Source: Streptomyces vinaceus (GTDB lineage Bacteria; Actinomycetota; Actinomycetes; Streptomycetales; Streptomycetaceae). Taken from it: a DNA stretch of 64,000 bases. Made by a program: the position numbers and the translations under genes. Below, one piece after another: positions 39,587 through 55,135 of the stretch. The notes beneath the pieces were generated by a model. The model did not search any database, was not told the origin of the DNA, and worked only from the letters and a program-made list of their open reading frames with translations. How positions within the stretch are numbered: position 1 is the stretch's first letter; each line of letters begins with the position of its first letter. The stretch is from the NCBI RefSeq assembly GCF_008704935.1, contig NZ_CP023692.1, positions 3,109,001 through 3,173,000 on the forward strand. Reading direction: 5' to 3'.

Positions 39587-42073
39587 TTGCGGACGGTCAC
39601 CTCGGAGACGACGGCGACGGACCGTCCGCTCGTTCCGTCACCCCGCCGCCGGCCCCTGCGGCTCGTCCGCGTGCCCGCCCGCCTGCGCGGGCGCCTGTAC
39701 GGACCCCTGCTGGCGTTCGTGATCACCTCGGCCGCGTTCTGCTCGGCCTGGGCCGCCCGCGGCACGTTCCCCTTCGGCAACACCGGCCGGGCCATCAACG
39801 ACCAGGCCAACCAGTACGTGCCCTTCCACCGCGCGCTGTGGGACCTGGTCCACGGGCAGGCCGCCGGTGACCTCCTCTTCACCTGGCGCGGCGGCTTCGG
39901 CCAGCAGTTCCTGTCCGACTACTACACGTACCTCGGCAACCCGTTCTCCTGGCTGGCCGTCCTCGTCCCGCGCGCCCACGTCGACCTCGCCGTCTTCGCG
40001 GTCACCCCGGTCACGATGGGCGCGGCCGCGGCCGTCATGACGGTCTACCTCGGCAAGCTGCACCCCGGCCCCTGGTGGCAGCGCGCAGTCCTCGGCGCCT
40101 GCTACGGGCTGTGCGGCTGGGCGCTCAGCGACGCCTCGTACATCCCGATGTGGCTGTGGGGCCTGGTCGCGCTCCCGCTGCTCGGCATCGCCGTCGAGTG
40201 GTGCCTGGAGGAGCGCCGCTGGCCGGGGGTGGCGCTGTTCGTCGCCCTCGCCTGGTTCGGCAACTTCTACACCGCGATGATGGCCACGATGGCCGCCTGC
40301 GTCCTGCTCGCCGTCCGCCTGCTCACCCGGGACATGACCGGCCGGCAGCGGCTGCGCGCCGTGTGGCGGGCCGCGACGGCCGCCGCGACGGGCATCCTGC
40401 TGACCCTGCCGCTCCTGCTGCCTTCGTTCCTCTCCAGCGGCTCCGCCCAGCCCACCGGGGCCGGGGCCTTCACGCCCGTACGGATCGAGCTCTTCCTGGC
40501 CGGGATGCTCCCGGCCACCCACCTCTGGGGCGGCCGGCCCAGGCTCTACGTGGCCTCGCTGGGCCTGATCCTCGCCGGATCGTTCCTGTTCAACGCCGCC
40601 ATCGCGCGCCGCACCCGCCTGGTGTGGGCGGCGGCGACGCTGCTCGTCGTGGCCTCGTTCCAGTTCCCGCCGACCCAGTACGCGTGGCACGGGCTGGCGG
40701 TGCCGAACGGCAACCCGTACCGCGAGGCCTTCGTCTTCAGCGGCATGGTGGTGGTCCTGGCCTGGCTGGCCCTGGCCCACCGGCCGCGCGCACTGCACGT
40801 GGCCCTGTCGGCCGCCCTGCTGGTGACGGCCACCTTCGTACTCCGCCACGCCGACGACTTCGGCGGCTGGACCTGGCCGGCGGTGCTGGTCGGCGGGGGC
40901 GTCTCGCTGCTGGCCCTGGTCCTCCTCGCGCTGGGCGAGAAGCGGCGGTACCTGATCCCCGTGGCCGCGGTCCTCATGGTCGGCGTGGTCTTCGCCGAGT
41001 CCACGGCGGCGGCCGCGAGCGCGGACTCCCGCCGCAGCCGCGAGCGCTGGGCGAAGCCGGTCCCCACCTCGAACCGCTCGATCGACGCGCACTTCGACGC
41101 CGTCCGGCAGGTGGACGGCTGGCCCGCCTACCGGACCGACTCGGGCGCGCCGCAGAGCGCGTACAACGACGCCCTCGCCCTGCGCGCGGAGGGCCCCCAG
41201 TACTACAGCAGCTACCTGCCGGAGGCCACGTACCGGGCCCTGGAGCCCCTCGGCTACGGCTACAAGAACGACGGCCGGACCTTCTTCGGGGCCGACAACC
41301 CGGTACTCGACGCGATCTTCTCGATCGGCGCCCGGATCCACCCGGGGAGCGCCCCGCACACCTGGACGGCCACGCGCTTCGAGGCCCCTCCCCTGGTCAC
41401 GGTCCGCACCGGACCGTACGCCTCCCCGAACCCCGCCGACAGCGTCTACGCCCGCCAGGAGAACGTCCTCGGCGCCACCGTCTACCAGGTCCCGCAGGTC
41501 ACCCGCGGGGGCAGCGCCACCGAGCAGACGTACGCCGCCCGGTGCACCCCGGGCTCCGAGGCGTACTGGTACTCCCCCGCGCTCTACGGCACCCTCACCC
41601 ACGCCGGCGCGCCCCGCCCCCTGGAAGACCGGATGACGGGCGTGATCCCCCTGGGCAAGGTCCCCGCGGACGGCGGGGTGGCGGTGACGGTCCGTACCGG
41701 GACCAAGGACGCCACGGCCGGCGAGCACCCCGTCGGCTGCCTGGACCGCCCCGCCCTGGACACGGCGATCGCCTCCCTGAAGGCCACGGGCGCCACCCGG
41801 GTCACCGCGGGCGGCCACTCCATCGAGGCCACCCTCCCGAAGGGCGCCGCCGGCACGGCGGTCTTCGCGATGACCGACGTCCCGGGCTGGCAGTGCTCGG
41901 CCCCGGCGAGGAGCTTCCACGGCCTGGTCGCCCTGTCCGTCCCCGCGGGCACCGACAAGGTCTCCTGCACCTTCACCCCCAAGGGCCTCACCCCCGGCCT
42001 CGCCGCCGCCACCCTGGCCCTCCTCACCCTCACCTCGGTCACCCTCACCTCCCTCCGCCGCCGCCGGGCCTGA
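39587..42073 (+). CDS. YfhO-like polytopic membrane protein
   Basis: Protein of 828 residues resembling the YfhO family, membrane proteins of the GT-C type implicated in glycosylation of cell-wall polymers in Firmicutes. A short cytoplasmic N-terminus leads to a first span (GPLLAFVITSAAFCSAWAARG). The first loop has NDQANQYVPFHRALWDL and GGFGQQFLSDYYTYLGNPFSW, the family's characteristic sequence. About twelve spans follow, then an extracytoplasmic C-terminal domain of about 300 residues and a last span near the end. The start is taken as the TTG at 39587, which AGGGAG precedes; the frame is open another 62 codons upstream but those residues look non-coding. It stands alone, opposite to its neighbours. 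Confidence 0.75.
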   Translation: MRTVTSETTATDRPLVPSPRRRPLRLVRVPARLRGRLYGPLLAFVITSAAFCSAWAARGTFPFGNTGRAINDQANQYVPFHRALWDLVHGQAAGDLLFTWRGGFGQQFLSDYYTYLGNPFSWLAVLVPRAHVDLAVFAVTPVTMGAAAAVMTVYLGKLHPGPWWQRAVLGACYGLCGWALSDASYIPMWLWGLVALPLLGIAVEWCLEERRWPGVALFVALAWFGNFYTAMMATMAACVLLAVRLLTRDMTGRQRLRAVWRAATAAATGILLTLPLLLPSFLSSGSAQPTGAGAFTPVRIELFLAGMLPATHLWGGRPRLYVASLGLILAGSFLFNAAIARRTRLVWAAATLLVVASFQFPPTQYAWHGLAVPNGNPYREAFVFSGMVVVLAWLALAHRPRALHVALSAALLVTATFVLRHADDFGGWTWPAVLVGGGVSLLALVLLALGEKRRYLIPVAAVLMVGVVFAESTAAAASADSRRSRERWAKPVPTSNRSIDAHFDAVRQVDGWPAYRTDSGAPQSAYNDALALRAEGPQYYSSYLPEATYRALEPLGYGYKNDGRTFFGADNPVLDAIFSIGARIHPGSAPHTWTATRFEAPPLVTVRTGPYASPNPADSVYARQENVLGATVYQVPQVTRGGSATEQTYAARCTPGSEAYWYSPALYGTLTHAGAPRPLEDRMTGVIPLGKVPADGGVAVTVRTGTKDATAGEHPVGCLDRPALDTAIASLKATGATRVTAGGHSIEATLPKGAAGTAVFAMTDVPGWQCSAPARSFHGLVALSVPAGTDKVSCTFTPKGLTPGLAAATLALLTLTSVTLTSLRRRRA

Positions 42074-42120
42074 GGGCGTCGCCACGGCCCCGGGGCATCC
42101 CCCGGGGCCCCGGACACGAA

Positions 42121-42160
42121 GAAGCCCCCCGCCGCTCCTCTCGGAGCGGCGGGGGGCTTC
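42121..42160. terminator. bidirectional terminator between the YfhO-like gene and rpoC
   Basis: Perfect 18-bp stem GAAGCCCCCCGCCGCTCC / GGAGCGGCGGGGGGCTTC with a 4-nt loop, flanked by CTCTT on one side and TTCGTG on the other. It serves two convergent genes. Confidence 0.9.
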
Positions 42161-42173
42161 CTCTTACGAGCTG

Positions 42174-46073
<3,900 letters not shown>

Positions 46074-46133
46074 TGTGCGTCAATCCCTCTTTCGGGGTCG
46101 AGTCTCAATCATGGTCTGAACGGTCCCGGGGAT

Positions 46134-46163
46134 GACGGGGGGCTCTTGAGCGAGCCCCCCGTC
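46134..46163 (-). other. terminator-like hairpin between rpoB and rpoC
   Basis: Perfect 12-bp stem GACGGGGGGCTC / GAGCCCCCCGTC with a 6-nt loop, 7 nt past the rpoB stop. There is no T-run on the minus strand. It could reduce rpoC transcription, set a processing site, or have no effect. Confidence 0.6.
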
Positions 46164-46170
46164 AGGCCCG

Positions 46171-49653
<3,483 letters not shown>

Positions 49654-49832
49654 GAGGGGGTCCTTCCGAGGGCTCGGACTCACTACGCGCGTACCGGTCC
49701 CAGCTGACACAGAAGACGGCCCGCCTGATTCGGCCGAAAAGACCTGGTCAGGGCGTATCGATCAAGTGTGCTCAAGCGTGGGCATGCCCCTGGCGACGGG
49801 CAGGGGGCAGCTAACAGGCAGCGCAAAGGGTC

Positions 49833-49861
49833 AGTGTAGCCACTTGGCTCACTGATGTCCA
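49833..49861 (-). promoter_or_regulatory. probable rpoB promoter
   Basis: Minus-strand -35 TGGACA (49856-49861), 17-nt spacer, -10 TACACT (49833-49838). It predicts a leader of about 170 nt and lets rpoBC be transcribed independently of rplJL. Confidence 0.6.
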
Positions 49862-49866
49862 GACCA

Positions 49867-49880
49867 GGTTTCCGGAAACC
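49867..49880. promoter_or_regulatory. perfect palindrome upstream of the rpoB promoter
   Basis: GGTTTCCGGAAACC, self-complementary over 14 bp, centred about 48 bp before the predicted transcript start and 6 bp from the -35. Position and symmetry suit a dimeric regulator; none is known to me for this site. Confidence 0.35.
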
Positions 49881-50198
49881 GGCAACAGGCCTTCCCCATG
49901 TCGTTGAAACCAACCCTGCGACCCTGCGTCCAACACGCGACCCCGATGGCTCTCGCACACGGAGCGCGTATCAGTACTGCCCTCTTCGTAGTCGATCCAT
50001 GCCTCGGATCCTCGATCCGTGCGTCGGATCTCGGACCGATCCGATCGATCCCACAACGGGACTGAGAATTGCGCGCCGCGTCCCGTTCGTCAAGGCCCCC
50101 TGCTCCGTGCGGATCAGCTCAGGATCCTGCCGCGGGGCAACGATGATCACCCTACTCACCAACGAGACCAGGGCAAGTCAGGCACTGCGGGTACGCCA

Positions 50199-50230
50199 AA
50201 GGGCGACCACCCTTACGGGTGATCGCCCTT
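50199..50230 (-). terminator. terminator-like hairpin after rplL
   Basis: AAGGGCGACCACCC pairs with GGGTGATCGCCCTT (one mismatch) around TTAC, followed on the minus strand by TTTGG, about 30 nt past the rplL stop. It probably attenuates transcription between rplJL and rpoBC. Confidence 0.65.
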
Positions 50231-50259
50231 GGTTGGGGCCCCAGAGGGCCCCAGAGGTG

Positions 50260-50646
50260 TTACTTGACCTCGACGGCCGCACCGGCGCCCTTGAGGGCCT
50301 CGGCGGCCTTCTCGGCGGCGTCCTTGGCGACCTTCTCGAGGACGGGCTTCGGCGCACCGTCGACGAGGTCCTTGGCCTCCTTCAGACCCAGGGAGGTCAG
50401 CTCGCGCACGACCTTGATGACCTGGATCTTCTTGTCGCCGGCACCGGTGAGGATGACGTCGAACTCGTCCTTCTCCTCCTCGGCGGCGGCGGCGTCGCCA
50501 CCACCCTGACCCGGGGCGGCAACGGCGACGGCCGCGGCGGCGGTGACGTCGAACTTCTCCTCGAAGGCCTTCACGAACTCGGAGAGCTCGATGAGGGTCA
50601 TCTCCTCGAACTGGGCGAGGAGGTCGTCCTGAGAGAGCTTCGCCAT
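50260..50646 (-). CDS. rplL: 50S ribosomal protein L7/L12
   Basis: Stalk protein, present in several copies per ribosome, that recruits and activates translation GTPases; 128 residues. N-terminal dimerisation domain [34 protein letters not shown], a flexible Ala/Gly hinge ([19 protein letters not shown]), and the C-terminal domain with [33 protein letters not shown] start with GGAAGGATCGCCC upstream; an alternative ATG-like start 6 codons upstream is not supported. It follows rplJ by 110 nt. Confidence 0.98.
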   Translation of the reverse strand: MAKLSQDDLLAQFEEMTLIELSEFVKAFEEKFDVTAAAAVAVAAPGQGGGDAAAAEEEKDEFDVILTGAGDKKIQVIKVVRELTSLGLKEAKDLVDGAPKPVLEKVAKDAAEKAAEALKGAGAAVEVK

Positions 50647-50756
50647 GATGGGCGATCCTTCCACTAATTCGGCAGGTGCCGGATGTATATAGAGGCGGGC
50701 GTAACGGCCCGCTACGACCCACGCACTAGGCGGCGTGGATCAATGCGCGAGCCGAA

Positions 50757-51287
50757 TTACTCGGCACCGCCCTGCTCGGCGAGCTTGACGCGAAGCGCTT
50801 CCGCAGTGCGGACGAACTTCGACGGCAGCGCCTGGAAGAGCGAGGCAGCCTGGGACTGCTTGCCCTTGAACGCGCCGGCCAGCTTGCTGAGCAGAACCTC
50901 GCGGGACTCGAGGTCCGCGAGCTTCTTGATCTCATCGGCGGTGAGCGCCTTACCATCAAGGACACCCGCCTTGATGATGAGGTTCGGGTTCTCCTTGGCG
51001 AAGTCACGCAGGCTCTTCGCCGACTCCACCGGGTCACCGGTGATGAAGGCGACCGCGGTCGGACCAGCGAAGTGCTCGTCCAGCGCGGTGATCCCGGCCT
51101 GGTTGGCCGCAATCTTGGTCAGCGTGTTCTTCACCACGGCGTACTGGGCGTTCTCACCGAGAGAGCGACGCAGCGTCTTGAGCTGCGCGACGGTGAGACC
51201 CCGGTACTCGGTCAGCACGGCGGCGTTCGAGCTCTGGAACGCGTCCTTGAGCTCGGCTACCGATGCAGCCTTGTTGGGCGTCGGCAT
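50757..51287 (-). CDS. rplJ: 50S ribosomal protein L10
   Basis: Base of the ribosomal stalk that binds L7/L12 dimers through its C-terminal helix; 176 residues. It starts [43 protein letters not shown] and has [13 protein letters not shown] and the C-terminal [29 protein letters not shown]. The ATG is preceded by GGAAGGAGGCG. In many bacteria L10 represses its own mRNA through a leader structure; a candidate lies just upstream. Confidence 0.97.
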   Translation of the reverse strand: MPTPNKAASVAELKDAFQSSNAAVLTEYRGLTVAQLKTLRRSLGENAQYAVVKNTLTKIAANQAGITALDEHFAGPTAVAFITGDPVESAKSLRDFAKENPNLIIKAGVLDGKALTADEIKKLADLESREVLLSKLAGAFKGKQSQAASLFQALPSKFVRTAEALRVKLAEQGGAE

Positions 51288-51420
51288 ATGCGTTCGCCTC
51301 CTTCCGGGTGATGAGGACCGCTCAGAAGGGGCTGACATACGAAACGCCCCGGCGCAGGCGCCAGGGCGTAGCTCAACCGGAACGGAATTCCGGGAACAAT
51401 CCAAGGTCACCTGCGCAGGA
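51288..51420 (-). promoter_or_regulatory. possible L10 autoregulatory leader
   Basis: The transcribed region before rplJ can form CGCCCTGGCGC / GCCGGGGCG (about 51344-51368 on the minus strand), similar in position and general shape to L10 leaders of other bacteria, whose kink-turn binds the L10-L12 complex. The match was judged by eye only. Confidence 0.35.
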
Positions 51421-51498
51421 CGTCCGCAATTGGCGGATCCTTCGGCCGCCGCACCCTCACGGGCACGACAACGACCAGCGGTCTTTGGCTTCTCCGGA

Positions 51499-51528
51499 AG
51501 AGTACGTGAACCGGCCGACCCGAGGCAA
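51499..51528 (-). promoter_or_regulatory. possible rplJ promoter
   Basis: Minus-strand TTGCCT (51523-51528), 18-nt spacer, TACTCT (51499-51504); the start would be about 205 nt before rplJ, upstream of the candidate leader. Confidence 0.4.
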
Positions 51529-51547
51529 ATCGCCTCAGGACCACCCC

Positions 51548-51578
51548 GGGGAGCCGCCAGGAAACCCGGGCGGCCCCC
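51548..51578 (-). terminator. terminator after the first lipoprotein gene
   Basis: GGGGAGCCGCC pairs with GGCGGCCCCCG (one mismatch) around a 10-nt loop, starting 6 nt past the lipoprotein stop on the minus strand. Confidence 0.5.
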
Positions 51579-51584
51579 GAGGAC

Positions 51585-52475
51585 TCAGGAGCCGCCCAGA
51601 CCGCCCAGACCCGCGTCCTTCAGGGTCTTGTCGGCCTCCTTCAGGGTGTCGTCGACGCCCTTGAGCTTGTCGTCGATGCCCTTCATCACGTCGTCGAAGT
51701 CGGCCACCTGGTCCGCGGGCGGCGCGCTGACCGGAGCGGTCGTGCCGTAGCCGGAGAACTTCGCCGAGACCTTCGTCGTGCCGTCCTTGGTGCCCTGCGC
51801 CGAGTCGACGCGGACGGGGTAACCGTCCTTGCCGATCCACAGGTCCACGTCGAGGGAGGTGTACTCCTTGAGCGCCTCGTGGAGGTACTGCCGGTTCGCC
51901 GCCTCCATCACCTTGGTGGACTCGTCCGCGGCGAGCAGGTCGGCGTTGGTGAGGGCGGCCTTGAAGTGCCGGGCCTCCCCGCCGTCGATCTGTTCGGTGC
52001 CGACCAGCGTCACCTTCTGCTGGCCCAGGAGCACGGCGAGGTAGTCGGCCGGGTCGTCGTTGAACCGGGAGCGGGGCTTGCCGTCCTTGTTCAGGTTCAT
52101 CTTCATCCAGGACTTGCCCTCCAGGGGCTTGTCCGAGTGGGTGTAGACGACGTCGCCGATCATGACCTGGTTGGCGCCGTCCCCCTTGTCGTCGATGGCG
52201 GTGGTCGACGGGTACCAGCCCTTCGTGCCCGAGAGCTGTTCGGCCTTGCCGCTGCCCGAGGTGATGGTCATCCCGTACGTGGCGAACTTGGCGGCCACCG
52301 TCTTCGCGTAGGACGCCTTCACCGCCTCAGCCGGCGTCTCGGCCTTGGCGGCCCCGGCGGTCTTGGCGTCGCCCTTGCCGTCGGCCTTGCCGGTCCCGCA
52401 CGCAGTGAGCCCGCCCACGAGCAGTGCGGCCCCCGCCGCCGCGATCCCGGCCCGGGTCAGTACGGCCGTGTTCAT
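51585..52475 (-). CDS. lipoprotein A of a tandem pair, possible LppX/LprG-like fold
   Basis: Exported lipoprotein of 296 residues. The signal peptide MNTAVLTRAGIAAAGAALLVGGLTAC ends in a lipobox (GLTAC) with Cys26 as the lipid attachment site. The mature part shows YAKTVAAKFATYGMTI, VTLVGTEQIDGGEARHFKAALT and VDLWIGKDGYPVRVD, a beta-rich pattern similar to the LolA/LppX-type lipid-binding fold. It ends in a repeating DDKLKGVDDTLKEADKTLKDAG tail that should be helical. It is a paralog of the gene directly upstream (similar lipobox, AAK..TYGMT and EQ/EKxxGxxAxHxK segments). Function unknown; ligand binding is inference. Confidence 0.8.
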   Translation of the reverse strand: MNTAVLTRAGIAAAGAALLVGGLTACGTGKADGKGDAKTAGAAKAETPAEAVKASYAKTVAAKFATYGMTITSGSGKAEQLSGTKGWYPSTTAIDDKGDGANQVMIGDVVYTHSDKPLEGKSWMKMNLNKDGKPRSRFNDDPADYLAVLLGQQKVTLVGTEQIDGGEARHFKAALTNADLLAADESTKVMEAANRQYLHEALKEYTSLDVDLWIGKDGYPVRVDSAQGTKDGTTKVSAKFSGYGTTAPVSAPPADQVADFDDVMKGIDDKLKGVDDTLKEADKTLKDAGLGGLGGS

Positions 52476-52491
52476 CGGTGTTCCCCCATGG

Positions 52492-52518
52492 GTGGTTCTG
52501 GTGGTTCTGGTGGTTCTG
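52492..52518. repeat. three tandem 9-bp repeats between the lipoprotein genes
   Basis: GTGGTTCTG occurs three times head-to-tail (52492, 52501, 52510) in the 74-nt gap between the two lipoprotein genes, a site open to slippage. It lies 17 nt before the downstream start codon, just upstream of the ribosome binding site. Confidence 0.7.
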
Positions 52519-52549
52519 GTGTTACGAGAGGCCCCGCGAGCGGGCGGGC

Positions 52550-53521
52550 TCAGGTGCCTGATGCGTCGGCGCCGGCGCCGAGGTCCTTGAGCATCGCGAA
52601 GAGGTCGAGGGTCTCGTTCTCCGGCGGGGTCTGGACGGTCGCCGTCGTGGCGTAGTCGGAGTACGAGGCGTCCAGGTCGAGCGAGCCCTGGGGCGTGCCG
52701 ATGGCGACCTTCATGCGGGCCGGGTAGCCGTCCTTGTTCACCCAGACGTCCATGTCGTAGCCCTTGATGCCGGCCTTCTTCATGGCTTCGGTGAGCTTCG
52801 CGCGATCGGCCTCGGGCAGCGCCTTGGAGCCCTCGTTCGCGGCGAGCATCTCCTCGAAGGTCAGGGTGCCCTTGTAGTGCTGGGCGTCGGCGCCCTCGAC
52901 CTTCTCGGAGCCGACGAGCTTCACGTTCGGCGAGGCGAGCAGCAGGGCCAGCTGCTTGGCGGGGTCCTGGTTCTGGTCCATCCCGCTCATGCCGCCCATG
53001 CCCCCGGCGCCGCCGAACTTCTTCAGCACCTCGGCGTCCCCCGAGGCCTCGGCCGCGGCCTTCATGTCGAGCTTCATCCAGCGCTTGCCGTCCATGCCCG
53101 CGGACATCGGAGAGTCGGCCGGCATCTCCATGTACATGACGTCCTTGGACATGACCATGCGCATCGAGTCGACGCCGGCCTGTCCGAGCCCGCCCTTCAT
53201 GGTGATGTCCATGACCTGCGGGTCCCATCCCTGGACGCCCGTCATCTCGATGTTCTCGCCGCCGAGCCCGCCGGACATCTTCATCGTCATGCGCACCTTG
53301 GCCGACTTGGCGGCCGAGGTCTTCTTGTAGGCCGCGGTGAGGGCCTCGGTGGCCGAGCCGCCCGCGACGGGCGCGGAGGGCTGCGCGGAGGCCGCGCCGG
53401 CGGCCTTGCCGGAGTCTTCCTTCTTGCCGTTGTCGCACGCGGTGGCCCCGCCCACGAGCAGTACGGCGGCCAGCGTCGCGCCGGCGGCCTTCCTCCGGTA
53501 CGCGGCACGGTTTGCAGACAT
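52550..53521 (-). CDS. lipoprotein B of a tandem pair
   Basis: Exported lipoprotein of 323 residues, paralog of the preceding entry. The signal peptide MSANRAAYRRKAAGATLAAVLLVGGATAC ends in the lipobox GATAC. The mature part has LTAAYKKTSAAKSAKVRMTMKMSGG, a Met/Gly-rich insertion (KKFGGAGGMGGMSGMDQNQ), VKLVGSEKVEGADAQHYKGTLT and MDVWVNKDGYPARMKVA. The ATG at 53521 is preceded by GGGGTGGGGATCTCT. The pair lies between rplA and rplJ, a position normally empty outside streptomycetes; both genes are probably expressed independently of the ribosomal genes, given the terminator upstream. Confidence 0.8.
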   Translation of the reverse strand: MSANRAAYRRKAAGATLAAVLLVGGATACDNGKKEDSGKAAGAASAQPSAPVAGGSATEALTAAYKKTSAAKSAKVRMTMKMSGGLGGENIEMTGVQGWDPQVMDITMKGGLGQAGVDSMRMVMSKDVMYMEMPADSPMSAGMDGKRWMKLDMKAAAEASGDAEVLKKFGGAGGMGGMSGMDQNQDPAKQLALLLASPNVKLVGSEKVEGADAQHYKGTLTFEEMLAANEGSKALPEADRAKLTEAMKKAGIKGYDMDVWVNKDGYPARMKVAIGTPQGSLDLDASYSDYATTATVQTPPENETLDLFAMLKDLGAGADASGT

Positions 53522-53635
53522 AGAGATCCCCACCCCTGTGTGATCGTTCGTTTTCACACCGACCCTACGTTCCACCGCCCCGCCCCCGCGCGCCGGTTAC
53601 CGCCCGGTTGCGGGTTATGTGGCCCGAAACACGGA

Positions 53636-53680
53636 AAACGGGCCCCTCGCCGCCCTGTGAAAGGGGCGAGGGGCCCGTTT
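53636..53680 (-). terminator. terminator after rplA
   Basis: Perfect 16-bp stem AAACGGGCCCCTCGCC / GGCGAGGGGCCCGTTT with a 13-nt loop, followed by TCCGTG on the minus strand. It ends the rplK-rplA unit before the lipoprotein genes. Confidence 0.85.
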
Positions 53681-53714
53681 CAGCCACTCAGGTGAGCCGG
53701 GGGCTCAGCGGAGC

Positions 53715-54443
53715 TCAGACAGCGGCCGGGTCTTCCTCGACGAGGAGGTTCCGGGTGCGGTTCGAGTCCAGCTGGATGCCGGGGCCCATCGTGGTGCTCA
53801 GGGCGGCCTTCTTGACGTAGCGGCCCTTCGCGGCGGACGGCTTCAGACGAAGGATCTCGTCCAGGGCCGCACCGTAGTTCTCGACCAGCTGCTCATCGGT
53901 GAAGGAGACCTTGCCGATGATGAAGTGCAGGTTCGAGTGCTTGTCGACGCGGAACTCGATCTTGCCACCCTTGATCTCGGTGACAGCCTTGGCAACGTCC
54001 ATGGTGACGGTGCCGGTCTTCGGGTTCGGCATCAGGCCACGGGGACCGAGCACGCGGCCGAGGCGGCCGACCTTGCCCATGAGGTCCGGAGTGGCGACAA
54101 CCGCGTCGAACTCGTTCAGGCGGTTGCCCTTGGCGATCTCGTTGATCAGCTCGTCGTCGCCGACGATGTCGGCGCCGGCGGCTTCCGCGGCCGCAGCACG
54201 GTCACCGGTCGCGAAGACCAGGACCCGGGCGGTCTTACCGGTGCCGTGCGGGAGGTTCACGGTGCCACGGACCATCTGGTCGGCCTTGCGCGGGTCGACA
54301 CCCAGGCGGAAGGCGACCTCGACGGTGGCGTCGAACTTGGTCGTGGAGGTCTCCTTGGCGAGACGGACGGCCTCGAGCGGGGCGTACAGCTTCTCCCGGT
54401 CGACCTTGGCGTCCGCAGCGCGGAGAGTCTTGCTGCGCTTCAC
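53715..54443 (-). CDS. rplA: 50S ribosomal protein L1
   Basis: Protein of the mobile L1 stalk that helps E-site tRNA release, 242 residues. It starts [62 protein letters not shown] and has the family signature [17 protein letters not shown]1 represses the rplK-rplA mRNA in many bacteria by binding near the rplK start; no such site was mapped here. ATG start with AGGAGCAGAAG upstream. It follows rplK by 89 nt. Confidence 0.98.
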   Translation of the reverse strand: MKRSKTLRAADAKVDREKLYAPLEAVRLAKETSTTKFDATVEVAFRLGVDPRKADQMVRGTVNLPHGTGKTARVLVFATGDRAAAAEAAGADIVGDDELINEIAKGNRLNEFDAVVATPDLMGKVGRLGRVLGPRGLMPNPKTGTVTMDVAKAVTEIKGGKIEFRVDKHSNLHFIIGKVSFTDEQLVENYGAALDEILRLKPSAAKGRYVKKAALSTTMGPGIQLDSNRTRNLLVEEDPAAV

Positions 54444-54532
54444 TTCTGCTCCTGTATTTCGGCTTCAGGCATGGAGTCGTGGTGCGGACCAGCGCTTGGT
54501 CCTACCACTGGTGGTGCTGGGGGGTGGCTGGA

Positions 54533-54967
54533 TCAGCCTTCGACCGTGACGCCCATCGAGCGCGCGGTGCCGGCGATGATCTTCATCGCGGCGTCGACGT
54601 CGTTGGCGTTGAGGTCGGGCATCTTCAGCTCGGCGATCTCGCGGACCTGGGCGCCGGTGAGCTTGGCGACCTTGGTCTTGTGGGGCTCGCCGGAGCCCTT
54701 CTCGATGCCCGCGGCCTTCAGGATGAGGCGCGCGGCCGGCGGAGTCTTGGTGATGAAGGTGAAGGTGCGGTCTTCGTAGACCGTGATCTCCACCGGCACG
54801 ACCATGCCACGCTGCGACTCGGTCGCGGCGTTGTAGGCCTTGCAGAACTCCATGATGTTGACGCCGTGCTGACCGAGCGCGGGGCCGACCGGCGGAGCCG
54901 GGTTGGCCGCACCGGCCTTGATCTGGAGCTTGATAAGCCCCGTGACCTTCTTCTTCTTGGGAGGCAT
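54533..54967 (-). CDS. rplK: 50S ribosomal protein L11
   Basis: Protein of the GTPase-associated centre, 144 residues, starting [49 protein letters not shown] and ending [23 protein letters not shown]. It is the thiostrepton-binding partner of 23S rRNA and, in Streptomyces, is needed for RelA activation (relC mutations map here). The conserved Pro-rich N-terminal segment is intact. ATG start with GGAGAGAGCA upstream. Confidence 0.98.
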
Positions 54968-55037
54968 TGCTCTCTCCGGGTCCTAGTGAGAGTTTTTCGC
55001 CGCCAATCCGGTCATCCGGATGGAGGCATACCGCACC

Positions 55038-55065
55038 ACGATAACGGGTATCGGAGCGGGGCTAA
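55038..55065 (-). promoter_or_regulatory. possible rplK promoter
   Basis: Minus-strand TTAGCC (55060-55065), 16-nt spacer, TATCGT (55038-55043), downstream of the hairpin that follows nusG. The -35 matches weakly, the -10 well. Confidence 0.3.
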
Positions 55066-55073
55066 AAACCGAG

Positions 55074-55109
55074 CAGGTCAGACCGCCCTTCACGGGGCGA
55101 TCTGACCTG
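55074..55109 (-). terminator. terminator after nusG
   Basis: CAGGTCAGACCGCCC pairs with GGGGCGATCTGACCTG, nearly perfect, with a short loop, 26 nt past the nusG stop and followed by CGGTTTTTAG on the minus strand. Confidence 0.75.
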
Positions 55110-55135
55110 TCCGGAAGCGTTGGCTCAGAAGATCG

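Larger units (their letters stand above)
49654..50198. other. intergenic region between rplL and rpoB
   Basis: About 545 nt without a supportable gene. It contains the rpoB promoter (49833-49861), a perfect 14-bp palindrome just upstream (49867-49880) and, closer to rplL, another TTGACG box with AATTCT 17 nt downstream (about 50063-50091) that may be a second, weaker promoter. A terminator-like hairpin lies at the rplL end. Confidence 0.5.

Noticed and set aside
49811..50162. Short open frames in the rplL-rpoB gap
   Set aside because: No ribosome binding site, no codon bias and no recognisable product; the region reads as promoter and leader.
53550..53580. TAGGGT / GGAAC motifs upstream of lipoprotein B as an ECF sigma promoter
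   Set aside because: GGAAC is present but no matching -10 element lies at the usual distance, so the assignment would be guesswork.
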